The notes: generated by a model from the sequence alone, not told the origin. DNA of 64,000 nt from an uncultured Erythrobacter sp. (GCF_958304185.1 NZ_OY284437.1:62001-126000), one strand, 5' to 3'. Positions 54,321-63,408 are shown, counted from the first letter of the stretch. Numbers and translations are program-made.

Positions 54321-54875
54321 GTAGTAACAAACGTAGTCACGATTTGGTCAAGGTTGCCAGGCGTGTGATGGCTTGGTCTCCACCTGCGCCTGGCGCCTTG
54401 ACCAGCACTCCATCATGCATGGTAGGCCCTTCGGCTCTTTGTTCCCCTGCTGGTGCCGGGGCGAGCCTTAACGAAACAATGAGTTCCCTATTCAAGGCCA
54501 AGGGTGCGGGCGATTAACCCCGCATCAGAGCGAGGCCCTTGTCACACCCGAAAGCCTGAGTAGCAAAGGCCGCGAATTGCATCGCGGCGCGACGGTTGCT
54601 GATCCTCTACGACGAGTCAGCCGTCTTGCGGACGGTGGAGCTGATGCCGCGCCGGATCAAGCCGTTTCACCAACCCTTTTCTCACGCCGACGGACGCGGG
54701 CTAAAAAAGGATTTGAGGCTCTTGCACGGGTAAGGGCCGGTCACTGCTCGATCTTTAGTTAACCCGCAGTTACGGCTTTTTCCCGTACCACTCAGTGGGG
54801 CACTGGCTACGTTTTTCGAGGTAAAAGCACATAGTCTTCACATCCTATCGACTAGGCATAGTGAAGGGACAGGGC
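54321..54875. other. Gene-poor stretch between IS and small exported protein
   Basis: 555 bases without a convincing gene beyond the 3' half of the interrupted ORF (to 54517). A 61-codon frame at 54577-54762 is arginine-rich and resembles no family known to me. No tRNA, hairpin-plus-T-run or repeat stands out. Confidence 0.4.
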
Positions 54876-55268
54876 GTGAAGCGTTGGGCGGAATCCTCTC
54901 TAAGCAGGCTCGGAGCGCTAGCCGCGCTCATCTTCTTTTCTGAGGCAGCCAAGGCCGGATCACGGTTCGAGACGACCGCGATATCAAGCACGAAAGCGTC
55001 AGCACACCTCGATTTCACCATCGTGATCCCCGAGACTATTTATGTTGGCTCGACATGGGAGGCCGCAGATAAGAACACACCAAAGCCGTTGGCGACAAGC
55101 AGTCCTGACGGCGTCAAGCCCAGTGAGCCATATGTCGTTCTAACAAATGGCGGAACGCTTGCCTTCGCGCCATCAGGTACGGGTCTGGCGCGATCCGCAG
55201 AAATGGACAGCCAAAGAGAGCCTTCCGAAACTCCGCTGACCCGGGCATATCTTGTAGCCATGCCCTGA
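54876..55268 (+). CDS. Small exported protein of unknown function
   Basis: 130 residues from a GTG at 54876 with GGGACAGGG upstream; a GTG at 54861 is an alternative. A signal peptide (residues about 1-28, ending AAKAG) is followed by ASAHLDFTIVIPETIYVG, a beta-strand pattern seen in secreted or fimbrial-type proteins, and a Ser/Pro-rich tail. I do not assign a family. The gene stands alone between the IS element and the truncated kinase. Confidence 0.45.
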   Translation: MKRWAESSLSRLGALAALIFFSEAAKAGSRFETTAISSTKASAHLDFTIVIPETIYVGSTWEAADKNTPKPLATSSPDGVKPSEPYVVLTNGGTLAFAPSGTGLARSAEMDSQREPSETPLTRAYLVAMP

Positions 55269-55334
55269 GGTCAGAACCGTTCCAAAGCGCGGGTTGGTGC
55301 GAAAAGTGGGCCGCGCCCGCTATTTCGACTGGGT

Positions 55335-55841
55335 TCAGGTATTCGCCAGCTGATTGATGGCGTGATACAACTCTGCCGATCTGTAAGGCTTGCTCAGCAA
55401 GGCGAGCTGGTGCCAGCCATCAACCCCGATCTCATCGAACGCACTGGCCGGAAAGCCCGAAGTATAGAGCACCTTCAAGGTCGGCAAAATCTTCGAGGCC
55501 GCTGCTGCCAATTGCACGCCGTTCATCCCGCCGGGCATGACCACGTCGGTGAACAACACATCAAAATCCGTCTCCAGCTCCAAAACATCAAGGGCAGATT
55601 TTGCATCTGCCGCCGACGTTACGATATGTCCGGCTCGTTTCAGCAATTTCTCCACATGAGCTCGAACATCTGGCTGATCCTCGACGATGAGTATCTTCAT
55701 TTGGCTTGTGCCCAGGGAGCTTGCTCGCTCCTTTCTTGAACCTATCGATAACCCTGCACCTGCGGGGGTCGTCGGAAGATAGAGGCGGATGGAGGTGCCC
55801 TCGCCGACTTGGCTTTCAATCTGCAATCCGCCGTCTGCCAT
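55335..55841 (-). pseudogene. Truncated hybrid histidine kinase: end of ATPase domain plus receiver
   Basis: The first 25 residues match the last strand of a kinase ATPase domain (GGLQIESQVGEGTSIRLYLP). They are followed by a complete receiver (about 48-168) with acidic pocket VEDQ, phospho-Asp in LFTDVVMPGG and the conserved Lys (SKPYRS). The N-terminal sensor, H-box and N-box are gone, and an in-frame TGA lies directly before the first Met. The receiver is close in sequence to those of the LOV kinases. A lone receiver could still be made from an internal ATG at 55700, acting as a phosphate sink, but the locus is best read as a decapitated gene. Confidence 0.75.
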
Positions 55842-55936
55842 TCATGCGTCTCCCCCGCCTTCGGTCAAGGCGTAGTGGCAGTTCACTGCATCTACCACTG
55901 ACGCCGAGCGCCGCGCTGCGGCATTGCCGCTCAAGA

Positions 55937-56554
55937 TTAGGCGGTCATGCCACTGAGGGCCGGTAGCTGCGCCGGACTAGCGCATGGACGCGAATGATCC
56001 GGTGGTTGTTGCAGCCTTTCGACGAGACGACGAAACTCACCGGGGTGCATTGGCTCTGCAAAACGCACGCCCGCACATCCGTGCCTCGCCCAGCGGATTG
56101 TCGCCAGTTCAAAACAGCGTTCGGCAATCTTGAGCGAGACCAGTTGCCCTGCTTGGAACTTGTAGGGGCTGCTGATGCACGCCCCTCGAATTGACAGGTT
56201 GCTGATCATCACGTCCTCCTGATGACCGTTCACGAACAGGTGTGCGGAGAACGAGAGGGGCAGACGGACCGAGCGCGGCGGGAAGATTTGAGGACTGCCA
56301 TTCACCAGGCTATCCGGTTCCGCACTCACGCCAAAGCGCCCATCCTTTACCCACTTCACAACCCCGGTCCGCGGCCCTGCCGAGTCAAAGCAGTATTGGA
56401 TTTCATCGCCTTCAGCGGCACCCGGATAGGCATCAAGGCAGACCCCCGAGTCGGATACATTCCGCAAGGTCACATAAAACAGGCCCGACTGGGTCCGCAC
56501 ATAGGCGCTCCTAAACGTCGACGTTGCGCGAGGTTCGTGCCGCCTGTCCAACAT
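55937..56554 (-). CDS. Tandem PilZ-domain protein (c-di-GMP effector)
   Basis: 205 residues with two PilZ domains. The first has the RxxxR arginines (RRHEPR, residues 4-9) and NVSDSG (about residue 33). The second begins near RLPLSF and has NLSIRG around residue 121, but its RxxxR is less clear. PilZ domains bind c-di-GMP. No enzymatic or membrane domain is attached, so it may act by protein contact. It lies near a diguanylate cyclase (51687). The start at 56554 has AAAGGATGAAAG upstream. Confidence 0.8.
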   Translation of the reverse strand: MLDRRHEPRATSTFRSAYVRTQSGLFYVTLRNVSDSGVCLDAYPGAAEGDEIQYCFDSAGPRTGVVKWVKDGRFGVSAEPDSLVNGSPQIFPPRSVRLPLSFSAHLFVNGHQEDVMISNLSIRGACISSPYKFQAGQLVSLKIAERCFELATIRWARHGCAGVRFAEPMHPGEFRRLVERLQQPPDHSRPCASPAQLPALSGMTA

Positions 56555-56849
56555 CTTTCATCCTTTCATAAGCCAAGCGTTCTGGGCAATTTCTCTGCCC
56601 AGCAAACGTTTATTTAGAAAGGAGAACCAGAAAGTGTGCTCCCGACCCTGTAATGCCTTGTCAGGCCCATTGAGCAATAATTTACCACGTAAATGGTCGG
56701 CTTGGACGAACTTGCTCGTTACGCCTTGGCGCATACGCGTGACAGGTGTATTCTATGATTTGAGTTATAGCTTTGCCTCGCTCGATTGCCCACTGCGCAA
56801 ACGATATTGCGGTGGTGGAATTTTCCCGCGAACTTTGAAAGAAAAACTG

Positions 56850-57473
56850 ATGCAAAATCAGGCGGGTAAAGGGCCTTTAATCGCGATCGTAGATGATCAG
56901 CGCGATGTCCGGACGACCATCAGTAAGGGGCTGGAGCGGCACGGTTATCGTATCCATCCCTTTGCGAGCGGGGCAGACCTTCTCGAAGCTCTCGAATACC
57001 TGGAGCCCGACTGCATTCTGCTCGACTTCCGGATGCCAGTGCTGGACGGCATGGCGACCATGAAGGCTATCCCCGCTCATTGCCGGCATATTCCTGTGAT
57101 CTTTTTTACCTCGCATGGCGATGTGGCCCTCGCCGTCGAAGCCATGCAAAATGGTGCGCGTGACTTCATTGAAAAGCCGGGAACATTCGCAACCATTATC
57201 GCCAAGATTGAAGCCGCGCTGATTTCAAGCAAACCCTTGGTTGAAAAGTCGCATTCGGCTTCCGAAGCGCGCGATTTGATCGCAAGCCTGACCAAACGCG
57301 AGCACGAGGTCATGCGCCTGGCGTGTGACGGCATGCGAAACAAAGAGATCGCAGGCACGCTGAATTTGGGTGTGCGGACCGTCGAATCCTACCGGCATCA
57401 GGCCATCCAGAAGCTTGGCGAAAGCAAGCTCATCAACATCGCAAAGATTTTTCAGTCCGCTCAGAGCAGCTGA
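56850..57473 (+). CDS. FixJ/LuxR-type two-component response regulator
   Basis: 207 residues from the ATG at 56850 (GAAAGAAA upstream); a longer open frame from 56634 has no family features. The receiver (about 10-125) has DDQ acidic residues, phospho-Asp in CILLDFRMPVLDG, Thr in FFTSHGD and Lys in EKPG. The C-terminal LuxR HTH (about 145-205) reads LTKREHEVMRLACDGMRNKE. It is FixJ-like in length and in the DFRMPVLDG style. No cognate kinase is in the same operon, so any of the nearby hybrid kinases could feed it by phosphotransfer, though no Hpt protein is visible. Confidence 0.87.
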   Translation: MQNQAGKGPLIAIVDDQRDVRTTISKGLERHGYRIHPFASGADLLEALEYLEPDCILLDFRMPVLDGMATMKAIPAHCRHIPVIFFTSHGDVALAVEAMQNGARDFIEKPGTFATIIAKIEAALISSKPLVEKSHSASEARDLIASLTKREHEVMRLACDGMRNKEIAGTLNLGVRTVESYRHQAIQKLGESKLINIAKIFQSAQSS

Positions 57474-57699
57474 GACTGATCGGCGGGTGATCTTCAGGGA
57501 AGACGATGATCTTGCCGCCCGCACGCTCAAATGTTGCGGTGTAGTCACGCCCCTCCGTCTCACTTAGGCGGCGACCCTCGGCGAAACCTCGCTTTCCCGC
57601 AGCTGGGATAAGAGCAGGGCAGTTCTTGGCACGCCACATTTGACCACTGGACAAAAGGCAATCGCCTTCGCACCCTGCCGCCAGCAACCGGAGGCAATC

Positions 57700-59349
57700 A
57701 TGCGGCACTTCCTGACGTTTCTCTTCCTCGTGGCCTGGGCGTCGGTGGCGAATGCACAAGCCGCGCCTAGCGGTACCTACGACGAGCTTCTCGCCGTGCA
57801 TGAGGAACTCCAAGCCTACATGGTGCCCGCCTTCACGCCGAGCGTGGTACTCGATTCCGGAGCGCGGGTCGGTGAGATCTATGCTGACCCGCTGATGGCG
57901 GACAAACGCGCTGGTCTGACGCGCTTTGAGGAACGCCTCGCCGGCATGGCGGTCGATAGCTGGCCGCGCGATCAGCAGGCTGATTTCCTCGCTGTAAAGT
58001 CGCTGCTGAACGGCTACCGCTTCAATTTGGAGGTACTGCGGCCGTGGAAGCGCGACCCCGGCTTCTATCTGGATCCCCTGATGCGGGTCGCCTTCACCGA
58101 TCTGGGGGCAGGTGCGCAGGTGCGCGGGCGGCTGTCAGCGCAGCTCGCCGCCATTCCGCCGATGCTGTCGGCAGCGCGCGCCAACCTGACCGAGGCGGCC
58201 GGAGACTATGCGGACCTCGCGCTCTTCAACCTTGAGAACAGCGATGGGGTCAATCACTACCACCCCTACCGCGCCGTGCCGCCGCCCGGCATCATTGGCT
58301 GGTACGATGACCTCTTGGCGCGCAGCCGGGTCGATGCCCCTGAGCTTGAGCCTCAAGTCATGGCGGCGCGGGCCGCGATCATGGAGTTTGACGACTGGCT
58401 GCAGGCCGAGCGCGGACGCATGACTGCTCCGGCGGGCGTCGGTGCTGAGCGTTACGATTGGTACATCCGGCACGTGCGGATGATCCCCCTTACCTCTGCG
58501 GAAATGCTGACGCTCGCCGAACGGGAGCACGAGCGCATGACCGCCGCGCTCGCCATCCTGCGGCACCGCAATCGCAGTCTGCCGCAACTTGAGCTGTCCA
58601 CAAGCGCGCAAGAGCAGCAGGAGAAGGTTCGCCGAACCGACCAGCTCGTGCGGGAATTCCTCGTGCGCGAGGACATCATTACCATTCCTGAATTTGTGGG
58701 CGAGCTGGGCAGCAATACGCCTTGGATCGAGCGGCCGAGCGGCCCGAACTTCTGGGAGCAGATCCAGTTTCGCGATCCGATCCCTGACCATCTCCACGCA
58801 GTCATCCCCGGCCACCGCTTCGATGCTGTCCTTGGCGAGCGCGATAAGCGTCCCATCAGGGGCCGCTATAGCGACGGCGCGCGGGCCGAGGGCTGGGCGA
58901 CCTACCTCGAGGAGGCGCTGATGCTGGCAGGGGCCACGCAGCACACGCCGCGCGCGGACGAGTTCATGGAGCTATTCGGCATCTTCCGCGCAGCGCGGGT
59001 TCCTGCCGACATCGCCATGCAGCACAATCGCTGGAATGTCCGAGAGGCGGTGGACTATATGCGCGCAAAGACGCCCTGGCTCGACGAGGACGTGGCGCGC
59101 GTCGACGCGGAAATCTACCTGCGCCGCCCGCCGGGCTACGGGATCGCCTATACGATCGGTAAACTACAGATGGACGCGCTGCTGGCCGACCGCTCGCAGC
59201 AGCTGGGAGAGCGGTTTTCGCTGAGGGAATTCCACGACACATTCCTCGCCGCTGGAAAGCTGCCCATCGCCCTCATCCGCTACGAAATGACAGGACTGGA
59301 TGACGAAGTCGCGCTGTTCTGGAAGACTCCGCCTATTCCGGAAGAATAG
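57700..59349 (+). CDS. DUF885-family exported protein with altered zinc motif
   Basis: 549 residues from the ATG at 57700, which has a GGAGG site, with a signal peptide ending VANAQ (residues 16-20). The DUF885 pattern is present: long helical N-terminal half, RYDWYIRHVRMIPLTSAEML near 251 and a C-terminal helical region. The family usually has HExxPGHH; here the segment is HAVIPGHRF at 366-374, so the Glu is Ala and the last His is Arg. E397 in AEGWATYLEE is retained. It may be an inactive homologue or use another chemistry. The protein is probably periplasmic. Confidence 0.78.
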   Translation: MRHFLTFLFLVAWASVANAQAAPSGTYDELLAVHEELQAYMVPAFTPSVVLDSGARVGEIYADPLMADKRAGLTRFEERLAGMAVDSWPRDQQADFLAVKSLLNGYRFNLEVLRPWKRDPGFYLDPLMRVAFTDLGAGAQVRGRLSAQLAAIPPMLSAARANLTEAAGDYADLALFNLENSDGVNHYHPYRAVPPPGIIGWYDDLLARSRVDAPELEPQVMAARAAIMEFDDWLQAERGRMTAPAGVGAERYDWYIRHVRMIPLTSAEMLTLAEREHERMTAALAILRHRNRSLPQLELSTSAQEQQEKVRRTDQLVREFLVREDIITIPEFVGELGSNTPWIERPSGPNFWEQIQFRDPIPDHLHAVIPGHRFDAVLGERDKRPIRGRYSDGARAEGWATYLEEALMLAGATQHTPRADEFMELFGIFRAARVPADIAMQHNRWNVREAVDYMRAKTPWLDEDVARVDAEIYLRRPPGYGIAYTIGKLQMDALLADRSQQLGERFSLREFHDTFLAAGKLPIALIRYEMTGLDDEVALFWKTPPIPEE

Positions 59350-59431
59350 GCGCAAATTGCGGTCTACGCGCGCCAATCGGCTTGCTGAGGAGAATTTGTC
59401 TGAGGCGTTCCAGTGATTTGTGGGGAAGTGG

Positions 59432-59502
<71 letters not shown>

Positions 59503-59560
59503 TCGGGTTTCGGCGGTGCCCATGCCATTGAATCGCGCGGTGCGTCAATATCGGGCTGCG

Positions 59561-60436
59561 TCAGGCAGGCGCGATCACTGCCATATTGTCGATGAGACGC
59601 GTGTTGCCGATCCGGGCGGCGGCGAGGAGGCGAGCAGGGGATTTGCCCAAAGCGCCGAGCGGGGCCAGCGAGCGGCTGTCGGCCAACTCGGCATAATCGA
59701 CGCTGGCAAAGCCGGCTGCGAGGACGTCAGCCTGCAATCCTGCCAAAGCCGCTGCCACATCAGTGCCGCCTTCGATTGCGGCGATGGCGCTCCGCATCGC
59801 GCGGGGCAGGGCTGCTGCCGCGCGGCGATCATCGGACGTCAGGTAGCGGTTGCGGCTGCTCATCGCCAAGCCGTCTGCCTCGCGCACGGTCGGCACGCCG
59901 ATGATGGCGTCCACATGCGGGCGGGTGAGGTCGAGGTCACGGGCCATGGTGCGGATCACGGCGAGCTGCTGGAAATCCTTCTCACCGAAGAACGCCATGT
60001 CGGGGGCGACTTGGTTGAACAGCTTGCACACCACCGTCGCCACGCCGTCGAAATGGCCCGGACGGGCCGCGCCGCAAAGCCCGTCGCTTACGCCTGCAAC
60101 GCTGATATTGGTGGCGAAGCCGGATGGATACATCGCCTCGATACCCGGCGCCCACAGCAGGGCGACGCCTTCTGCCTCCAGCATCGCGGCGTCTGCCGCA
60201 AGTTGGCGGGGATAGGCGTCCAGATCCTCGTTCACGCCGAACTGCTTGGGATTGACGAAGATCGAAGCAACCACATGATCGGCTGCGGCCCGCGCGCGGC
60301 GAACCAGCGTGAGATGGCCATCGTGCAGCGCGCCCATGGTTGGCACCAGCGCAACCGTCGCCCCGCCGTGCCCATCGGATGCCCGCAACTGTGCCAAAGC
60401 GGTTCTCAACATTTGCAGCGACGTGACCGTTTGCAC
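59561..60436 (-). CDS. panC: Pantothenate synthetase
   Basis: 291 residues from the GTG at 60436, which has GGGAGG upstream; the open frame to 60613 is upstream noise. VPTMGALHDGHLTLV carries the first HxGH (as HDGH) nucleotide-binding signature, and SIFVNPKQFGVNEDLDAYPR is diagnostic. The second signature appears in FFGEKDFQQLAVI and SSRNRYLT. It joins pantoate and beta-alanine with ATP in coenzyme A biosynthesis. It is divergent from mipZ with about 100 bp between starts. Confidence 0.95.
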   Translation of the reverse strand: MQTVTSLQMLRTALAQLRASDGHGGATVALVPTMGALHDGHLTLVRRARAAADHVVASIFVNPKQFGVNEDLDAYPRQLAADAAMLEAEGVALLWAPGIEAMYPSGFATNISVAGVSDGLCGAARPGHFDGVATVVCKLFNQVAPDMAFFGEKDFQQLAVIRTMARDLDLTRPHVDAIIGVPTVREADGLAMSSRNRYLTSDDRRAAAALPRAMRSAIAAIEGGTDVAAALAGLQADVLAAGFASVDYAELADSRSLAPLGALGKSPARLLAAARIGNTRLIDNMAVIAPA

Positions 60437-60538
60437 CTGTGCGCCTCCCAGACTACACCATCGCCCGTGCCCTAGCGGCGCAAGCTGTCCCATTTCAAGC
60501 CGATCTGCCCTCGGGCCCCGCGAAGAGACCGACCGACC

Positions 60539-61405
60539 ATGCCGCCCGCCTCGCGCGCTCAACCTTCCGAACCCGTGCTCGCGGGTCGCCGTCTGCGCAA
60601 GGGGCAGGCTCACCGGATCGTGTTCGCCAACGAGAAAGGCGGCACTGGCAAGTCAACCACGGCGGTCCATGTTGCGGTGGCGCTGTCCTATCTCGGCGCG
60701 CGCGTGGCGTCGATCGATCTCGATCCCCGCCAACGCACCATGCACCGATATATCGAGAACCGGCTGACCACCCTGGAACGGCGCGGGCTCACGCTGCCGA
60801 CCCCGGATTGCGAGGTGTTTCGCGGCAATAGCACCGGCGATCTGCTCGGCATGATCCGGCGGTTGGAGGCAAGCTGCGATTTCCTGATCATCGACAATCC
60901 GGGGCGCGATGACCCCTATGCGCGGATTGCGGTCGAGCAGGCCGATACGCTGGTCACTCCGATGAATGACAGTTTCGTCGATTTCGACCTGATCGGGCAG
61001 GTCGATGCGGAGACCTTCAAGGTCAAGAAGCTGTCCTTCTTTGCCGAGCTGATCTGGGAGGCCCGGATGAAGCGCAGCCGTATGACCATCGAACAGCAGC
61101 GGCCCGAAATGGACTGGATTGTGGTCAGGAACCGCACCGGCCACGTCGAGGCGCGCAATCAGGCGCGTCTGCACAAAGCGCTGAGCGAGATGGCCAAGCG
61201 GGTCGGGTTCCGGGTGACCCAAGGCCTGTCGGAGCGCGTGATCTATCGCGAGCTGTTCCCGTCTGGCCTGACACTGCTCGACAAGGGACATCTGGGCGAG
61301 CTCGGCACCAGCCACCTCATCGCGCGGCAAGAGCTGCGCGCGCTGGTCAAGGCGCTGAGCCTGCCTGCCTTTGATCGTGAGCAGGGTGAGCTGGAGGTGG
61401 CATGA
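60539..61405 (+). CDS. mipZ: MipZ-like ParA-family ATPase (division-plane positioning)
   Basis: 288 residues. NEKGGTGKSTTAVHVAVAL at 31-49 is the deviant Walker A of ParA/MinD proteins. SIDLDPRQRTMHRYIENR near residue 60 and the DNPGRDD segment (about residue 121) match MipZ rather than plasmid ParA. MipZ forms a bipolar gradient on the nucleoid through ParB and inhibits FtsZ away from mid-cell. The stop overlaps the downstream J-domain gene (ATGA), so they are co-translated. The start at 60539 is the first ATG after the panC divergence. Confidence 0.85.
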   Translation: MPPASRAQPSEPVLAGRRLRKGQAHRIVFANEKGGTGKSTTAVHVAVALSYLGARVASIDLDPRQRTMHRYIENRLTTLERRGLTLPTPDCEVFRGNSTGDLLGMIRRLEASCDFLIIDNPGRDDPYARIAVEQADTLVTPMNDSFVDFDLIGQVDAETFKVKKLSFFAELIWEARMKRSRMTIEQQRPEMDWIVVRNRTGHVEARNQARLHKALSEMAKRVGFRVTQGLSERVIYRELFPSGLTLLDKGHLGELGTSHLIARQELRALVKALSLPAFDREQGELEVA

Positions 61406-61716
61406 AGTACGTTCTGCTGATTGTTGTCGCTTGCGTGTTCTGCCGCTGGGCTTTGGGCAAGTGGCCGTGGGAGTTCCTGCGCTCGCCTTCCACCCGCAGT
61501 CAGGCCATCTTCCGGGCGCGCAAACTGCTCGGGGTCGAAGCCGGGGCGGATCGCGAGGAGATCATCCTCGCGCATCGCCGCCTGACCACGCTGGTGCACC
61601 CTGACAAGGGCGGCACCACTGCCGCGATGCAGGAAGCCAATGCCGCGCGCGATCTGTTGCTGGCAGAATTGCCGGACCCGCCGGTGATTTCGTCGGACGA
61701 TGACCTGCCCCGCTAA
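61402..61716 (+). CDS. Small membrane-anchored J-domain protein
   Basis: 104 residues: one N-terminal hydrophobic segment (about 3-16) and a C-terminal J domain with the HPD motif at residues 66-68, followed by KGGTTAAMQEANAARDLL. It lacks the G/F-rich and zinc regions of DnaJ, so it is a type III J protein that would recruit DnaK to the membrane. It overlaps the mipZ stop by 4 bp, suggesting coupled expression. Confidence 0.85.
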   Translation: MKYVLLIVVACVFCRWALGKWPWEFLRSPSTRSQAIFRARKLLGVEAGADREEIILAHRRLTTLVHPDKGGTTAAMQEANAARDLLLAELPDPPVISSDDDLPR

Positions 61717-61873
61717 TCGGCGGCCCCACTGATCCGTCCTGGCCACATTGTTTGTGTTGGCTAATCCGTTGATCGGACAGGAATCTACGCTATCCTGCAA
61801 GGCGACGGCTTCCCATTTGAGCGGCTGCCATTCTAAGTGGCCCTGACAAAGCGGCAACGGAGTACCTCTTGCC

Positions 61874-63289
61874 ATGAAACACCAATTTCACCCGACCGTG
61901 CTGCGCGAATACGACATTCGCGGGATCATCGGCGAGACGCTGGGCGCGGATGATGCGCGCGCGATTGGCCGGGCGTTCGGCACCTTGCTGCGCGAAGCGG
62001 GCGGCACCACGGTGGCGGTGGGCTATGACGGGCGGGTCAGCTCGCCGATGCTGGAACACGCGCTGGTCGAAGGCCTGACCGCGAGCGGCTGCGATGTGGT
62101 GCGGATCGGCATGGGGGCGACCCCGATGCTGTATTACGCCGAAGCCTCAGCCGAGGAGGTGGATGGCGGCATTCAGATAACTGGCAGTCACAATCCCCCC
62201 AATTACAATGGCTTCAAGATGGTCTTTCAGGGGCGCCCGTTCTTCGGCGCCGATATCCAGAAGCTCGGGGAACTGGCAGCAGACGGGGCGTTCGCCAGCG
62301 GCACGGGCAACGTCACCACGCACGACATCCTTGGCGAATATGTCGAGCGCCTGCTCGAAGGCCTCGTCGGGATCGATCCCGCCAAGCTTGAAGGGTTGCG
62401 GGTCGGCTGGGATGCCGGGAATGGCGCGGCGGGCCCCGCGCTCGAAGCGCTGGCGGCCCGGCTGCCGGGGGAACACCATCTGCTTTTCACTGAAGTTGAC
62501 GGACATTTTCCCAACCACCATCCTGATCCGACGGTCGAAGCCAATCTGGTCGATCTGCGGGCACTCGTCGCGGAGAAGAACCTCGATTTCGGAATCGCTT
62601 TCGACGGCGATGGCGACCGGATCGGTGCGATCGACGGCACGGGCCGGGTGATCTGGGGCGATCAGCTGTTGATGATCTATGCCGAGGATCTGCTGAAGAA
62701 GCGGCCGCATTCCACGATTATCGCCGATGTGAAGGCCAGCCGCGCACTGTTTGAACGGGTGGCGGAACTGGGTGGCAAGCCGCTGATGTGGAAGACCGGC
62801 CATTCGCTCATAAAGTCCAAAATGAAGGAAACGGGTGCGCCGCTCGCGGGGGAGATGAGTGGCCACGTGTTTTTCGCGGACGAGTATTACGGCTTTGATG
62901 ACGCGCTCTACGCAGGAATACGGTTGCTCGCGGCCTCAGCCCGGCTCGGCAAGTCGGTGACCGAATTGCGCGGTGCGATCCCGCCAATGCTCAACACCCC
63001 CGAATTGCGGTTCCAAGTCGATGAAGTCCGCAAGTTTGCCGCCATGGCCGAAATCGCCGGACGGCTCACCTCCAACCCCGGCCCCGAGGTCGAGAGCGTC
63101 AACGCCACCGATGGCGTGCGGGTCAATACCGCTGACGGCTGGTGGCTGCTGCGCGCATCGAACACGCAGGACGTGCTGGTCGCCCGCGCGGAAAGCGAGA
63201 CGCCCGAGGGGCTCGAACGCCTGCTCGCGCAGATCGACGCGCAGCTGGCGGCATCGGGGCTGGAGCGCGGGGAATCGGTCGGGCACTGA
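61874..63289 (+). CDS. Phosphomannomutase/phosphoglucomutase
   Basis: 471 residues of the alpha-D-phosphohexomutase family. The phospho-serine site is S105 in TGSHNPP, metal binding is in FDGDGDR (about residue 250), sugar selection is in GEMSGHVFF (about residue 335), and the C-terminal phosphate loop contains RASNTQD. It interconverts hexose 1- and 6-phosphates for nucleotide-sugar and exopolysaccharide synthesis. In sphingomonads a bifunctional enzyme of this kind is known as PgmG. The ATG at 61874 opens the expected length. It stands alone. Confidence 0.93.
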   Translation: MKHQFHPTVLREYDIRGIIGETLGADDARAIGRAFGTLLREAGGTTVAVGYDGRVSSPMLEHALVEGLTASGCDVVRIGMGATPMLYYAEASAEEVDGGIQITGSHNPPNYNGFKMVFQGRPFFGADIQKLGELAADGAFASGTGNVTTHDILGEYVERLLEGLVGIDPAKLEGLRVGWDAGNGAAGPALEALAARLPGEHHLLFTEVDGHFPNHHPDPTVEANLVDLRALVAEKNLDFGIAFDGDGDRIGAIDGTGRVIWGDQLLMIYAEDLLKKRPHSTIIADVKASRALFERVAELGGKPLMWKTGHSLIKSKMKETGAPLAGEMSGHVFFADEYYGFDDALYAGIRLLAASARLGKSVTELRGAIPPMLNTPELRFQVDEVRKFAAMAEIAGRLTSNPGPEVESVNATDGVRVNTADGWWLLRASNTQDVLVARAESETPEGLERLLAQIDAQLAASGLERGESVGH

Positions 63290-63408
63290 TGTGGTTTTGA
63301 AGCCCGCCTGCACGGTCTGAAAGACGACGCTCAAGGGCATATGAGACGCCGGACTGGTGCGCGCTGCGCTGGTGCGGCAGTGAGGTATCGAGAAACAGGA
63401 GAGATTCG

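Larger units (their letters stand above)
52996..54517 (+). pseudogene. Small ORF interrupted by the insertion sequence
   Basis: Removing the element and one copy of the 4-bp target duplication joins two stretches in one frame. The frame runs from ATG ATG at 52996 (ELAVAIFHDGKWQVAGF near the start), across the junction at AGGC, to TAA at 54515-54517. The restored product would have about 93 residues. I do not recognise it, and an open frame of this size could arise by chance, so the call is tentative. Confidence 0.3.

Noticed and set aside
54577-54762. 61-codon frame between the IS and the small exported protein
   Set aside because: Arginine-rich, no ribosome-binding site and no similarity pattern; likely chance.
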